Source: Ascidia mentula
Taxonomy: Eukaryota; Chordata; Ascidiacea; Phlebobranchia; Ascidiidae
Reading direction: 5' to 3'
DNA length: 64,000 nt
Assembly (NCBI GenBank): GCA_947561715.1
Contig: OX387197.1
Location: 5,151,001 to 5,215,000, forward strand
Shown here: positions 1-12,760 of the stretch, in pieces
How positions within the stretch are numbered: the stretch's first letter is position 1
Layout: the number at the start of each line of letters is the position of its first letter
The notes under the pieces: generated by a model
The model's database searches: none
The model's input: only the letters and a program-made list of their open reading frames with translations
What the model was told of the DNA's origin: nothing
Translations under genes and position numbers: made by a program

Positions 1-30
1 AACACCAACTGAGCCTCATTTATTCCGCAG

Positions 31-921
31 TTTGGACGGTTACGTAGCATGCAAGGAACACGAACAAATCCTGCAGACCGCTTGGGAGGAGGATCAAGTC
101 CACGCGGCCGAACGAGCAAAAGAAAAGCGTGAGCAGAAAATTTACACACGTTGGAAGAAATTGATTCGCGGCATCACCGCCCTGGAAAGAGTGAGAAGAA
201 AATATGAGGTAGGTTCGTTGAATCTGTGACGCCATGTTTGCTGGAATTTGTGTCCTTTTTGCGTGTTACTCTTGCAAAATGTGTTTTAAATGGGTAGTTT
301 GGCCTGAAACATATCTTCAATAATTGATTATCGATAAAATGGAAAATCTGGGAACCTTGAGCCCTTAAAATGTGACATCGTGTTTGCTGGATTTTTTGTA
401 TCTTTTAGCTCATATTTAAATGTGTGGTGTGTGCTGGACCATGTCTACAATAGCTTGTTTTTCCTAAAACAACACAAAAAATCGGGGTATTTTGAGCCCT
501 TAAACTTGACAATAGGAATAAATTTAGAATAAAAAGCATCGGATAAAACTATTTTCCGCAACGAAAGTTCTGTAGAAAATTTTTGTAGTAACGCAAAATT
601 GACGAAAAGTAACTTTACTGTTAGTAGTTGTAGGTGCTTTGGGTAAAGCGCGCTTGTAATGGCCTTACAGTGGCAGTAATCTACTTAATTTGGGAATGTG
701 ACAGTACAAGATCGAGCACGATTACAGCGTTCCGTTTCTTTACGTCGTAGAGCGGAAATTCGGATGAAGATCAGAGCAAAAATCTCATCAATGGCGGGAC
801 GAACTGGCAGACCGAAAAACTGGAAGAAATTAAAAACGAAGAAAAAGGCAAAAGAACGCGACGAGGCGGCAAAAAGAAACGAAAGGAAGAGCAACTACCT
901 TTCGAGATCGAAACCATGTAA
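31..921 (+). CDS. XPC: XPC/Rad4 DNA damage recognition protein, last two exons (partial)
   Basis: Two exons are seen: 31-208, after an acceptor ending CGCAG and before donor GTAGGT, and 751-921, after a pyrimidine-rich acceptor, ending in TAA. Both junctions are phase 0. The first encodes a highly charged stretch (DGYVACKEHEQ, then AWEEDQ, then NWKL-like RWKKLIRG and ERVRRKY), matching the C-terminal region of XPC where TFIIH and centrin bind. The second gives a short lysine/glutamate-rich tail ending LPFEIETM, like the FPFE end of vertebrate XPC. XPC senses helix distortion and starts global-genome nucleotide excision repair in the nucleus. The rest of the gene lies left of the window. The last exon is read in a frame different from the long basic ORF at 698-1018; I chose it because splice phase and family tail agree. 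Recognition is by motif memory, not alignment. Confidence 0.8.
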
Positions 922-2764
922 TGTTTTGTTTTTGATAGGTTGTTTGTTCGCCTTTCATGATAAGGATTGCCACAAAATCGTCCAAAATCTTTGGCTAGGA
1001 AAGTGCCGAAACCTATAGGCTGTCACTGCCATATTAATACGTTGCCTTTTCGGTCTGTACAGCTTTTACATTTTCCGTTTATTTAATGCTTGTTGTTTTA
1101 ACTTTTTGGTCGGATTTGTACAATATTGTTCTCTAATCCCCATTGTATGTGGCACATCTCCTCAAGCTAACTATTTCTTCTTTTATTGTACAATTTGATG
1201 CCCCACAACCAACTAACTTCATCGCTGATCGTAACAACTCTGTTCACTCACTACTTGCCTTTAATGTTCGTCCTTCGTTTCTTCTGGTGCTAAATCGTGT
1301 TGCCAAGTGTTTTTTCTTTCTTCATATAATACAGCACCATTCCAAAATAGTTGTACAACAACCGCTCTGGTCTCGAGGACACGTCTTACTCGGGTTTAGG
1401 ATCTTTTATACAGAAATTAGGGATTAAACTATTTGCCCAAAACTACACAACTTCTAGTTCGCATCAGCAATGATGACGTTAGTTCAGCATAAAAATGTAG
1501 GCAACACGGTGCAAGTAAGTTGCCCTGAATAGTAAATGAGCCCTGAATAGTTATGTTAATAATCAGGTAATTGCAGGACAAACATAACGAGCTGATATTT
1601 ATGAAAAAAATGGGGTAAATCTCACGTGATTGCGTCATACCTGCTTCTCCCCAGTGCTTATGGTCGACTGCACATGGCGGAAATCAAGCGTGACACCTAA
1701 ACATTATCCGCATCACTGCGTACGACGTATGAGGACCCATAGCTAGTTGGATTGGTTCCGTCTGGTCGTCGTGGCGTATCGGTTGAAGCTGTTAAGATTG
1801 ACTGTCGCAGGGTGTGCCTGCCCTAACTGCAACCACAATGGATGATGGAACTTTGCCGATTTACAACATGAGCGGCGAACTTTTACCTTTACTTCATGGA
1901 ACTTTATCAGGTTTGTAGTTGCTGGTTTGTTAACTATTACCACCATAAAATGAGCATTTTATGGTGGTGTGGGAAGTTCATCACTAAGTAGCTGTGTCTC
2001 TGTATGTGGTGTGTAGTATTGCTATGTGGTATTAGTTGAGTTTCCATTTTGGTTATAAGCCTGCGGCATTGTTCACAGCGCGGCGCAGGGAACTGCGTAA
2101 GCGAAATATTTGTTGTTTAATTGCTCGTAACCTAAGTATTGCTTCGTAAAGAAATCACTTTTCCCACTTCAGACTATACGGAATGTTTTGGTTCATAGAA
2201 AATGCTCGTGCAATTTTAATAAGAATGTAGATTAAAGAACATACCAGTTCTTCATTATGTAAACCCATGCAAACAGGATTGGATGAAAGTCCAGGCTACT
2301 TTATGTTTTCCTTATCTATTTGAACCTGGAAACTCGAACGGAATTGTATGTCTACTAGTAGAATGATGTTTTGCCAAACTAAAACATCTAAATCAAACAT
2401 TAAAAATGAAAGCCAAAGCTAAACTGCTGATGATCAAATTAGTAAACGTTTCGAACACATAAATCAAACATAACCTTGGACGCCTGCGATTACTCCGCAT
2501 GAACGTCGGCAAAATACCCACTTCTCCTTTTCAACCAATTGTGAGTCAGTCACGGATATTTAGCAGCACATGATTAAATTACGTATCGCGATTCACCATC
2601 CACGAAATTAGTCTCAAACCTGAAGATACGGAAGTACACTATTTCGCCAGGCAGTGCAGAAGGAACCAACTTCCATAAAGAGTATTGAAAACGTTGTAAA
2701 TTTAATGGACTCGTTCACCATTTGTTATTGCTGAGGATAGACGTTGCAGCTGGTTGCCTTGGTA
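922..2764. other. intergenic region, no gene seen
   Basis: AT-rich DNA between the XPC stop and the proposed first TRPC exon. Open frames here are short and show no family motif or compatible splice sites. It may contain the XPC 3' UTR and the channel gene's promoter, but I could not place either. Confidence 0.5.
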
Positions 2765-5700
2765 ATGGACAAATCGTCAAGTAAAAAATAACCACAGTGT
2801 GATGGGGGCTATATACAGTGGTGGACACTTTTTCGACCTATAAGGTCTCATCATTGCGACTGGTGACAGTAGGTTACTTGTAAGTGCACTAGCTCTCAAT
2901 GATTATAATAGCTCTTTCGTATGTAAAAGAAGTATGTAATGAGTTTAACGGTTGTCATCATTTGATCTCACTTGCACTTCGTGTCGCTGCAATTTCAACA
3001 AGTAGATATCTGACACATGCCTGATATCTAATCATAGAGTTTGCCATCCGTAAAATATTTCCATATTCTTTTACCCAGGAGGAAGACAGGATGATTACGA
3101 CATCGAGAGTCAAGTTTTTAATCAAACTGCGTTTTCCAGTCCACTCGAGGCCAATTTCAATCCCGGTCAATGGAATAACAGTGATCAAATTGTAAACTTC
3201 TGGGAACCAAGTACCAGCGATATGAGACGAGCTCAGCAACCAGTTCTGACCGGTAAATTTTTGTTTTAATCTTTTAGTTTAAAAAGTCTTAGACACCATT
3301 ATGCCGCGGTGTCCAGTTTTAATATATATTGAACACTTGTGTCGTAGAGCACACAAACCAAGCAGTTCGTTGTTCAACTAATCTGTTCTTCTTGCACAAT
3401 TAAACGTATACGTTTCTTGAGATTAATTGAAACATAGAATATGCCTGTCAGCAACAGCAACACAAGCAGTTCATGTTTAGAAGCATGTTTGAAACTTTTA
3501 CTCCAACACCGATAGTTCTGTATGTTTTCGAGTGTCCTCTCACGACTTTTGTCCCGTTGAAATGTTCTATTGCAAGACACATATACTTTATTCGTACAAC
3601 GAGTAAATTATAAGAGAAAAGAACCAACATTATTAATTTTGAAGGCAACAAATTTACAGACCAAATCCTGGATCTCTCCGTCAATGTCGATGGGAACAAA
3701 GAGGAACAAGAAGAAACAAACCAACAATTTGAAAAACTTTCTCTTTTTGTGGAAAGAAAACTGCGTTCCATTAGTCCGTAAGTTTACGATCTGCTCCTTC
3801 GAAAAGAATCTTCATTTAAAATACGTTTGCGACTCCAGTTTCTAAACCACTTGCTAAGCAACTGTGTTTTGAAACATATAATGTATTGGACCATATTAAC
3901 GATGTTGCTTTTTGGATGTTAATTTTAGCGACATATATTTGTCTGAGTAAGAAAGCTGACTGATTTTAGTTCAAGGAAATAAACGTTTCCATCCTCCCGA
4001 TAATATCGAATGTCAAGAAATCTGGTTCAAGCAAATTGATTTGCTTGATATAATACAGATCCGAGCTTGCGATCGAGCTGGCAAAAAACAACGATTGCTT
4101 GCACATGAAAGAGCTCCTGGAGCACATGAAAAGACGAGATCTGGTCCCGGATAAGAATGATGAAAAAGGAAGGACGGTGATACGGATTTCTATCGAAAAC
4201 CAGAACGCAGAGATGTGTCAGATGCTTCTGAAAAACAAGGTAAGGAAAATTTGTGAAACCAATTTTGAATTATTGTCATTCTTTCCGGTACTGTTGCTAA
4301 AGTTATCATGGAGCAAACCATCGTTAACTGAACCAAAATCGCGGTGAATTCGTGTCATTATGATTCTAAAATCCCCCAGGAAACGCCAAGTCACATCAAC
4401 TAAACAGGACAATCCCCAACACTAACATCTTGAACACAATATACCCGTTCTAACCGCTAAGCTCCTGTAAACTCAGTCGGGAGAGCGTTGGATCTGGTTA
4501 GCCCAGGGTCGTGAGCTCAAACCTCACCGGGAGTTTGGTATTCATATCCACTGTTATCCACATGTCGGAAAACAGTGGGTTTGATTTAGCTTGGCTGCAA
4601 TGTCTTGAGTGCGATATCAGTGAACCTAACAATCCCTTATACAATAAACTGATAAAAAAGAAGGCCAGTTGATCGTAGAAAACATACCAGATATCGTTTG
4701 AATTGACTCAATCAACGCGCTTGCTTCATAACAACCTCGTTTCAGATTGAATTTAAATGTTACTAGAACAACTTTGTGTCCACGCTTCTAGTTTTAGAAA
4801 ACATGTTTCGCTTTTTATTAAAGCATCTTTAGTTCTACAAACAAAATAAACAGAAAAGACATAGTCAGATTAATTTTAACCAAGAAATGTGTTTTAGGTG
4901 AAAATCGGCGACAGCTTGTTCCACGCTGTTCAACAGAACTACGTGACGGGCGCAAAATTGATTTTACAACACGATCCCTCGGTAACCAAGATGCCGTCGC
5001 GACATTACTACTTCCCCAGCTTCACCCCCATTGTTCTGGCTTCATATTGTGGCCACTACGAGATGGTGAATCTGCTCTACGACAAAGGCCACAGAATAGA
5101 GGTTGGGATATCACGTTGAAAGTAGCTTGCGTATTTAAATATGTATAAGACATAGGTGTATTCGGAAAATCCGTATTTTGTATTTAAGACGCTTATTGAC
5201 AAATCCTGGAAGGATGCGTTGTAAATATTTCCGTACGTAAGGCAACAATTCAATTCCATCGATTTTTTGTGCTGATTTTGTGATACCGTTTTTGGCGACT
5301 ACTGTTCAAAGATTCGAACGTGAAAAATTGACGGATTTATTGAAATGGCGCAATCTAGTGGTCACATTGGCTTGTAACAAACGTTGTGTGTCGGTTACTT
5401 GGCACTGTTTTCTGCAAAAAAACAACAACAAGACTTTACCCAAAGTAATCCGCTTTATTCTGACGCTGGATTTTCTTTCAAGGACCCGAATACGAAAGGA
5501 ACAACGTGGGAGGAAGCCAACGAACGGCGAATATTTTGTAAAGCCACTTCAACACCGGTTTACATGACAGTGTATACGGAAAAAGTGGTAGGTTTGATTA
5601 AATACAGGTGGAAAAATCATCACACAATTGTCGGAAACTTATCACCACGCACCTAATTCTGCAGACCTTCGTTTTACCTTTACGTTGGTTGAAACAAAAC

Positions 5701-8700
5701 TGCACCGGTTATTTTAATTTGGTAGTTTTTGTTAACCTTACCTATTTCTTTGAATGAGCAACATGCATGAGCTGTCACTCATCCTCCTCAGTTGGTGTTA
5801 GTATTTGTTTGTGTTAGAGTTGAGTTATCTACTTGTTAGCATGTGTTTGTTATATGTTTATGTTATTCTATTTGAATTAGGTCTAATATAATGTTAGAAA
5901 TTGTACACATGTGTGCATTAAGTTGGATCCATTGACTTCACGACTAAGATAAGTTTACAGTTTTTATGTAAATATAACCGACCTGCGAAGTGTGGACATC
6001 GCTTTTAGTAATGCTTGCTTTCGTTTCACAGCTAAAAGGAGACGACGATGCCGACGACCCTATGACGCACTGTATGAAATTAATAAAAACTATTCGAAAA
6101 AACGCGGAGAAAGAACCGGAACATAGCGAATACTACGATCAGATCGAAGACGACATTGAAACTTACATGTGGAACATTCTTGATCAGGTATAATGACTTT
6201 TCCTTTCCATGCAAACAGCACTAAATAAATCTTCTAAGCGCCATGCACGAAACCAAGCTCCTTTGCCAAATTTTTTCGTTTGCAATTAACTGACACACTG
6301 GCATCAGTAGTAGAACTATATCCAAATTTCTCTTAATACGCCGGCCCATTGTACCAAAGTGCTATATTACTACCAGGCAAGAGAAAAACAATTACCCCAA
6401 ATTGAACAAAATGAATATCGCTTATTAATTGATGGATTGGAAATACATTACAAAATTTACGCGTCCCTAAGTTCCTCTATTAAGTAGCTGTGTAAATTAC
6501 ACATTTATTTTTGTATTGTTCAGGTGCGCTCGTCGGAAGAACTTTTTAAGTTCTTCGGATGCGAGCTAGACAAGAATAAGAAAGAGCTGATCAATCCCCA
6601 CGCAAGTCTGCAGATTCTCGATGACGCAATCGGCATGCGTTTGGTAAAGTTTGCCACACATTATAACTCACAGGTATTATTTTTAGTGGAATTTTTGGCG
6701 ACTTCTTGGGTAGATTTTCGGTTGCAAATGTTTGCACACTGTGCAGTGCATTTTTACAAGGGATTTGGTTGTGCGGTTTGCTCTTCTGTATAGGCAATAA
6801 AAAGTTTTGATTGAATAATGTATTTCAACAACTTTTAATGGATCTGAGAGTAAGCTACATTTTGTTGTATTTCAGCATTTTTGTGAGTATTTTGTTTCAT
6901 ACAAATAAAGATAACCATTTCGGTGTTTCCGTCATGATAATTATGCTTAGATTATAACTGGAAGGTAAGCATTATTCAACTCAATTTGCAAGTTTTTTTT
7001 ATTTATCCAAACATCGGCATAGTTTATTTTAGTATCTTGTGAAAAAAGTCCTCCAAACGGCTGTGTAGCAACTTATTTTTAATTATTCGTGTTTCAACTT
7101 TCAGCAATGCATCACCACCGTCAACTACCAAGGGGCGGAAAAAATGCGTCAAACGAACGTGGCAAAATGGCTTCTGGCGCAATTTCTCATCGGGCTGTTG
7201 TTTCCGATCCTTTCTTTGGCATATTTAATCGTCCCTGACAGATGGATAGGAAGTAAGGCGTGCTGTTGATGTCTGCACGGAACTTACATCACTTTCTATT
7301 GTTCAAAGAACCGACTCCAACTTTATGACTTTTCAGAACTGATCACGAGACCGGCTTTCGCCTTCGCTTGTCATATGATGTCCGACCTCGTGTTCGTGAT
7401 ACTTGTGTTCGTGAACGTGGCGAGTAGATGTGTTGAAAATGATTATTTAGGTCAGTGATTCTTGTTTCTTGCCGGTACACCTGTGAAGATTAGTAAATGT
7501 GTTCTCACATCCCGTTCTGATATATATGTAATTGAAATGTTCATATACGACCAACCCCCTGTTCATTTCCACACAACCCCAGAAACATGTATCTTGATTA
7601 AGGTTCAAGTGTTATTTTAAACACACTGTTTCAAAATAGCACTTAATTTTTATTATCTAAACTGCACAATTTTGTTTCTTTATTGCTGAAGCAAAATTAG
7701 GTAATATGATCAACAGCATACTAGCTTAAGCTTTTCTATTTAGAATAATTAACTCCAAATATTTTGCACCCAAAACCAACTAAATGTGTATGACTGAGCA
7801 TTGCCAGCCATGCGATATGTTTTATTCTTCGTTCCAACATTGAATTGAATCTTTTTCAGGCGCCCTTCCGACGCCTATAGAGTGGATGATAGTTCTGTGG
7901 GTAGTTGGAAAGTGGATTCAAGAATTTCACGAGTGCATTAACCGAGGCTTGTCGGAATATTTATCGGATTGGTGGAATATCAACGACATCGCCCAACTCA
8001 CCCTCATGACTCTTAGCATTGTGTTAAGGTTGGTCGGGGTTTGGGACGAGTGAATAATATTAAATGACCATAACGGTTCGTGGAAAGCTTGGAAATGATA
8101 AATTTATAGGTTTGGTTTTCGTCATTTAACAGAACCAATATCAAAACGACAATAGAAGGTTAGGTTTCGCTTCACTTCTGCTTAGTATTGAGTTTCCTAT
8201 TAGGGATTACCTCTTTCTCTTTAAAGAAAACGATATATTTTTTCTCTTTTTGATTAGTATTTGATTATTTGATTATCTAAGTATCATATTACGGGCGGCC
8301 CATTGACGCTACCACGACTCATAGTTTGATTTAAATCTTGAAGAAGGTCATAACGATTGACTTCAAAACTTGAACAGAACCATCGAGTACGCGATCCACA
8401 TGAACGACAGCCGAAAAATCCCACGATATGAATGGTCTGCAGCCGAGTTGAAGCTCATTTCGGAGGCGCTGCTCTCGTGGGCTTACGTCTTCGTGTGCTT
8501 GCGAATCCTCAGTCTCATTCGAACGGTTCGCTCTCTCGGACCTCTGCAGGTGTCGCTGGCACGCATGGCCACCAATATAATCGAGTTCCTGTTTATTTTT
8601 GCCGTGGTGGTCGCTTGCTTTGCCTTGGGTCTGAGCGAGTTGTATTGGTATTACGGAACATCGCAGGCCAAAGCACTTCTGTGTCAATTGGCGAACAACA

Positions 8701-9257
8701 CCACAGGGATGTCCAACACCACTACTAGCGAGGTATGCGAGAAGGGTGTAGTGTTTTCTGATATGGGAAGCTCGCTGTGGACGCTCTATTGGGCCATTTT
8801 CGGTCATTTGGACCTTTCGGTGATGCCGCAATCCGGACGACACTACATCACGGAGAACGTGGCATGGTCGCTGGTCGTTTTCTACCACGTGGTCGTCATA
8901 CTGGTGCTGGTCAACATGCTCATCGCAATGATGTCGAAAACATACGAGGATACGAGCGAAAACGCCGAGGTCGAGTGGAAACTGCACCGCGCCGCTGTTT
9001 GGATCCGATTCGTTCGACGCGAGGCCGTTCTCCCGCCCCCAATGAACATCGTTCCCGATTTTCGGGCTTTCTGTAAAGGGGAACTCCCCATGTGGTTTCG
9101 CGTCCTCGAGGAGAAACTCTTCGGTAAGCGGAGAGGAAGCTTCCGTTACAAGGCGTCGCGATCGGCCCGTCTCCGATCCAAGTCCGCCATCTTGGATTTG
9201 GTGAAGAGGTACAAGTACAGGAGGTTAGTGAGGAGGAGGCCGCCAAGAACGAAATGA
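2765..9257 (+). CDS. TRPC-like transient receptor potential cation channel
   Basis: Multi-exon gene, predicted 804 aa. Exons: 2765-2780 (tentative start exon, MDKSS), 3079-3252, 3660-3777, 4059-4239, 4898-5101, 5483-5587, 6032-6187, 6524-6673, 7105-7252, 7337-7450, 7860-8028, 8378-9257; all phases join. Residues about 105-231 form ankyrin-like repeats (KGRTVIRISIENQNAEM, then GDSLFHAVQQNYVTGAKLIL, then TPIVLASYCGHYEMVNLL), the TRPC pattern. Six hydrophobic segments begin at about residue 385. The pore helix (WTLYWAIFGHLDL) is near 647-658, after an outer loop with two cysteines and several N-glycosylation sites. S6 (VLVNMLIAMM) is near 688-697, followed by a TRP box (EWKLHR, 711-716) and the family's LPPP motif. 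The tail is short and basic. TRPC channels carry Na+/Ca2+ across the plasma membrane downstream of phospholipase C. The family is clear; the subtype and exon 1 are not. Confidence 0.85.
2834..2865 (+). repeat. 32-bp interspersed repeat copy 1 (GACCT-TA-AGGTC core)
   Basis: The segment contains GACCTATAAGGTCTCATCA and is nearly identical to 62410-62441 at the other end of the window. The core is palindromic. It lies 5' of TRPC exon 2. It may be the conserved end of a dispersed element. Confidence 0.55.
4461..4655 (+). repeat. tRNA-derived SINE in a TRPC intron
   Basis: Positions 4461-4534 fold like a degraded tRNA. A seven-base acceptor stem GCTCCTG pairs with CGGGAGT, allowing wobbles. The D-arm is A-box-like (CTCAGTCGGGAGAG), and the T-arm GTGAG/CTCAC closes a CTCAAAC loop (B box). 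A non-tRNA body follows, ending in an A-rich stretch near 4655. The position inside an intron and the 3' body argue against a functional tRNA. The right boundary is approximate and I saw no clear target-site duplication. Confidence 0.65.
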
Positions 9258-10731
9258 ACTCTTTCTGAAGTGGAAAAGAAATCACTTTTCGTATAACTTA
9301 ACAACCTATTTCTATTGAACGCATTGTATGTTTGTTGGCTGTCACGTACATAAAACGCACGCTTTGATGTGTGAGTATGACATCTATACAATCCAGTTTT
9401 GTTCTGGGGACGTTATATGCACTTAAGTGAGATTTGATCTGTAAATGGTAAATGATTCTTCTGTTTCCCAGACATGATACACATTCGATTATTGCATATA
9501 TAAAGTTTACGATGCTGGTTTGGGCGTGACGGGGTCATATACTGAATTTTGTTTTTTCAGTTATCGAAATCTGTACGTGCACGATTTTCTTTTCCACAAT
9601 AAAACTTTCACAGCTCATTCAACACTGAACGAATCTTGAGATATGTTGAATGCAAAAACCTTCTTTTCAGCATTGCTAAATATAGACTATTATTCCAACG
9701 AGGGTTTAACCTGGAAGAGCTGCATTACTTTGATTAGCGTGCCCAACTATAACGCTTGTATAATTTTTACTCGTTTCACTGTATTACAAAGTCACTGGGC
9801 GTGTCAAAGTCACTTACATCCACAACAAATAAAACGACTTCTTGACGTTTGTCATTATCCCGAAGAGTGGTTATGGCCAGTGAGAGCGTACTTCCGTATG
9901 CCTCTATTCGAGCAACTAATATCAGCTCCACAATAACTCTAATGATGTTTATTGAAATAAATACACGGAGGACACCACATGTAAATTTACTGGTATATCT
10001 TTGTGGTGAATGTGGAGCCGTATCATAGTAACAGTAAATATTGCTTACGATAAAGTTAACAAAAAGCCTAAAGTAGGCAGAGTAAGCGTAAAATGTTACA
10101 ATATTACTTTTACTAAATCACTGGTTGCAGAAATCAACGCTATCAGACAGAACACATCATAGTGCGGAATTCAGAAACACGAGAACCTTAACAGATAATA
10201 TGAGCCGTATCGTTATTTCAAAGCAAATTTAGTGCATAAAAGTGTTGACAAAAACGTAGCACATTGTCAGAAAGTATTTTTCAACATTTTTATTTTTTTA
10301 ACCTTTTTTCTCCCTCCTCGCTCAAAACGTTTATATCAACCCGCCAGGACAGGCGTTTCAGGGTCAAAATTTCCATTGTGACGTAACAAACAACACAAAT
10401 GCGCTGTGGGTGGTCTAGTAAGTGTTCCGGTTAGCCCGTTGTCAAACTGTTGTATCGTTAAAATTTGCCCCGAATAAAATGATTTTTACATCATTTTACT
10501 GTATCACACCCAGCATAGACTTACGGCACACCCGTTGCAGGGAGATGCTCTATACCAGGGTTCCTTGAACCAGAGTTTCCTGTCCTGCGAACCCATTTTA
10601 GAAGCGAAATTTCTATGTGACCTTCTGCAAACGACTGACATCGTGTAATACAGAACTGCCTCTTCAATTCGTTTCGCAACCCCAACATTACATTGGGCAC
10701 CAAGAAATGGTATAGATTGAGAAGCATTGCA
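9258..10731. other. convergent intergenic region (TRPC 3' / sulfotransferase 3')
   Basis: No coding exon is supported. An AATAAA near 9599 could serve the TRPC transcript. The region separates the 3' ends of two convergently oriented genes. Confidence 0.45.
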
Positions 10732-12526
10732 CTATAGAACCTGCTGCTCAAACTCAAACGATTGTTCATTTTCAGTGTCGTTGGATTCCTTTTCGTTGGT
10801 AAATGTTCGGTAACCAAGTAGGTCCAAAGTTTCGGCACAATATTTCTGAATCTCGACAATTTCTTCCCAACTTAAACTCTTTCTCCAGCCAGAAACAACG
10901 GTAGCAGGATTCCGTTTCGTACCTTGTGCTTCCTTTTCAGAAAGGGTGTTGTCATTTTCCGATGACGTAGCCTTGATAAGCCAGTTCTTCACTTTGGGGT
11001 TCATGTTGATATCGACAAAGTCGTACACGGCTTGTGCGATTTCTATAGGTTTCATGGCAAAGTCCTCATGTCTTATACGCATGTATTGACCTTTTAAGGG
11101 TCCATTGGCCAAAACGTTGCCAGCGTACTTGACATTTTCTGCGAGCCTGGAGCATATTCCTTTGGCTTGCCCTCTACAATGCAAATGCAAAGGTTAAAGT
11201 TGAAACTTTGGGGTCGTTAAGTTTTGCTTTGCTACCTTGCGAAGGACATCCTGCCAGGATCTTTCACTGATCTTATCCTTGAATTAACCGTAGCCCTGGG
11301 ATCACGCACAAGGTGAACGACTTTCACGTTAACCGCGCGATCCGAAAGTAGAGGTACCAACCACTCTAGTTTGCACATGTAGATCACCTAAAAGAACAAA
11401 GTTATGATACCGAATAAGTTAGCGTAGCAAGCTAGTTTAAAATGGTTGTTGATTTAGCATTTCGAAGCCAGAAACGTCTATAATAAATAAAAAGGAATGC
11501 ATATTTTCAACAAATTTTAAATACTCTGGTATATTTAGACAATGAGTCAGGAAATAGGTTTTTTCACTTTTTGGTACTTAGACGTCGATCCGTTAAGTAC
11601 ACGTACCATAGGTACAAGCGACCGGGGACTATAACCACAGTGGAACGCACTATATGGCCAAACAACTGCTATAGTGAGGTCGGCTCGGGTGTCACGCAAA
11701 CTGTTGATTTACTGGAATTCTATTGTAATACCTTCATTGTGCGTAGAAGACTCTGACGACAGTGTTTGGGCATTCCCTCAACGGTTATGGGTCGCGGACA
11801 ATAGTTGCAACCTGACTTGGTTGTGGCACAAAACTCAGCGTCGCGAAACATGAAGTTGCGAAGCTTGGAACCCTCCGTGAAACATGGCTTCTTGTCCATA
11901 AACCTGTATATATACGTTGTTTGAATGTTGTACAGCAACTTTGCGCCTACAATTTACAGCATACGTGACTATTGGTTGTATATACCTTGCAATGTCCACA
12001 ACTCCCTGGTAAATCCGTTACTTGTATAATCGTAACAATACGAGGATTTTATAGCAAACCGTGCAATATTTTGTTTAAAAATCAGTAAACGCACTCACTC
12101 TGTATAACTGAAGCCAAGCTTGGTGTAGTTAAAGACTTTCTTGTAATGCTCATTCAAGTCAAATCGACAGTTGACAATTTTCTTCAGCAACTGGAGCCGA
12201 TCGGAAAGCTGAAAATCGCAGGGCGTGCCGTAGTAAGGTTGCAGTGGTTCGTAGAAATAAGTCACATCATTTCTTTGGTTAAAGATTTCAGCCACCACGC
12301 TTGAACCGGAACGCATTTGTGTAAACAGTATCACAGCTTCGGTTCGCCTCGGTCTTTCGACATCAACCTGATCGCGAAAGACTTGAACTGTTTTTACTGC
12401 TGGGCTTGAAATGTTGAATAAATAGTAGGACGCGGTACTGAGGAAGGTTAACGTTGCAAGAAGCAGTGCACAAAAGGCAAAGTTAAAAATTGTGATTCTT
12501 TTGTTGCTGGTCATGGCGTCAGTCAA
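10732..12526 (-). CDS. Golgi carbohydrate 6-O-sulfotransferase (CHST1/2/3-like)
   Basis: Four exons on the minus strand: 12526-12099, 11903-11732, 11387-11236 and 11173-10732; phases join to give 397 aa. The product is a type II membrane protein: short cytosolic N-terminus, one hydrophobic segment at about residues 12-33, then a lumenal catalytic domain. The 5'-phosphosulfate loop is seen as TQMRSGSSVVAEIF (about 69-83) and the 3'-phosphate site as VVHLVRDPRATVNSR (about 223-237). Near the C-terminus are the RIRHEDFA and SWEEI...LLGYR motifs typical of the family. These enzymes move sulfate from PAPS to Gal, GlcNAc or GalNAc of keratan/chondroitin sulfate or mucin-type glycans in the Golgi. 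Acceptor specificity cannot be read here. A second in-frame Met four codons downstream is also possible as start. Confidence 0.88.
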
Positions 12527-12760
12527 TCAATATAGAAGTCTACGCCTAAATTTCCTGCTTGAAAATATAGTTGGGTTCATTTTATTCAACACTACATTAA
12601 ACTGTTGGGAGTCCTGAAGTACTGTAGGCGTGTTTTGGCTGCAAATAAACATCTTCAATACGACTAAAGAAGCAGAGTTGTAATAAGGTAAAAACAATAG
12701 GTGAATACTCTGTCTGAAACCTATCGTTCTGCCCACAGCTGCAGACTAAATACTGCACAC

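Noticed and set aside
4461..4534. Functional tRNA gene
   Set aside because: The D-arm start and anticodon stem are poor, it lies in an intron, and a SINE body and A-rich tail follow.
8331..8987. 218-aa minus-strand open frame over the TRPC last exon
   Set aside because: It is antisense to a GC-rich coding exon with strong channel motifs, and its own protein is rich in His/Arg/Gln with no family signature.
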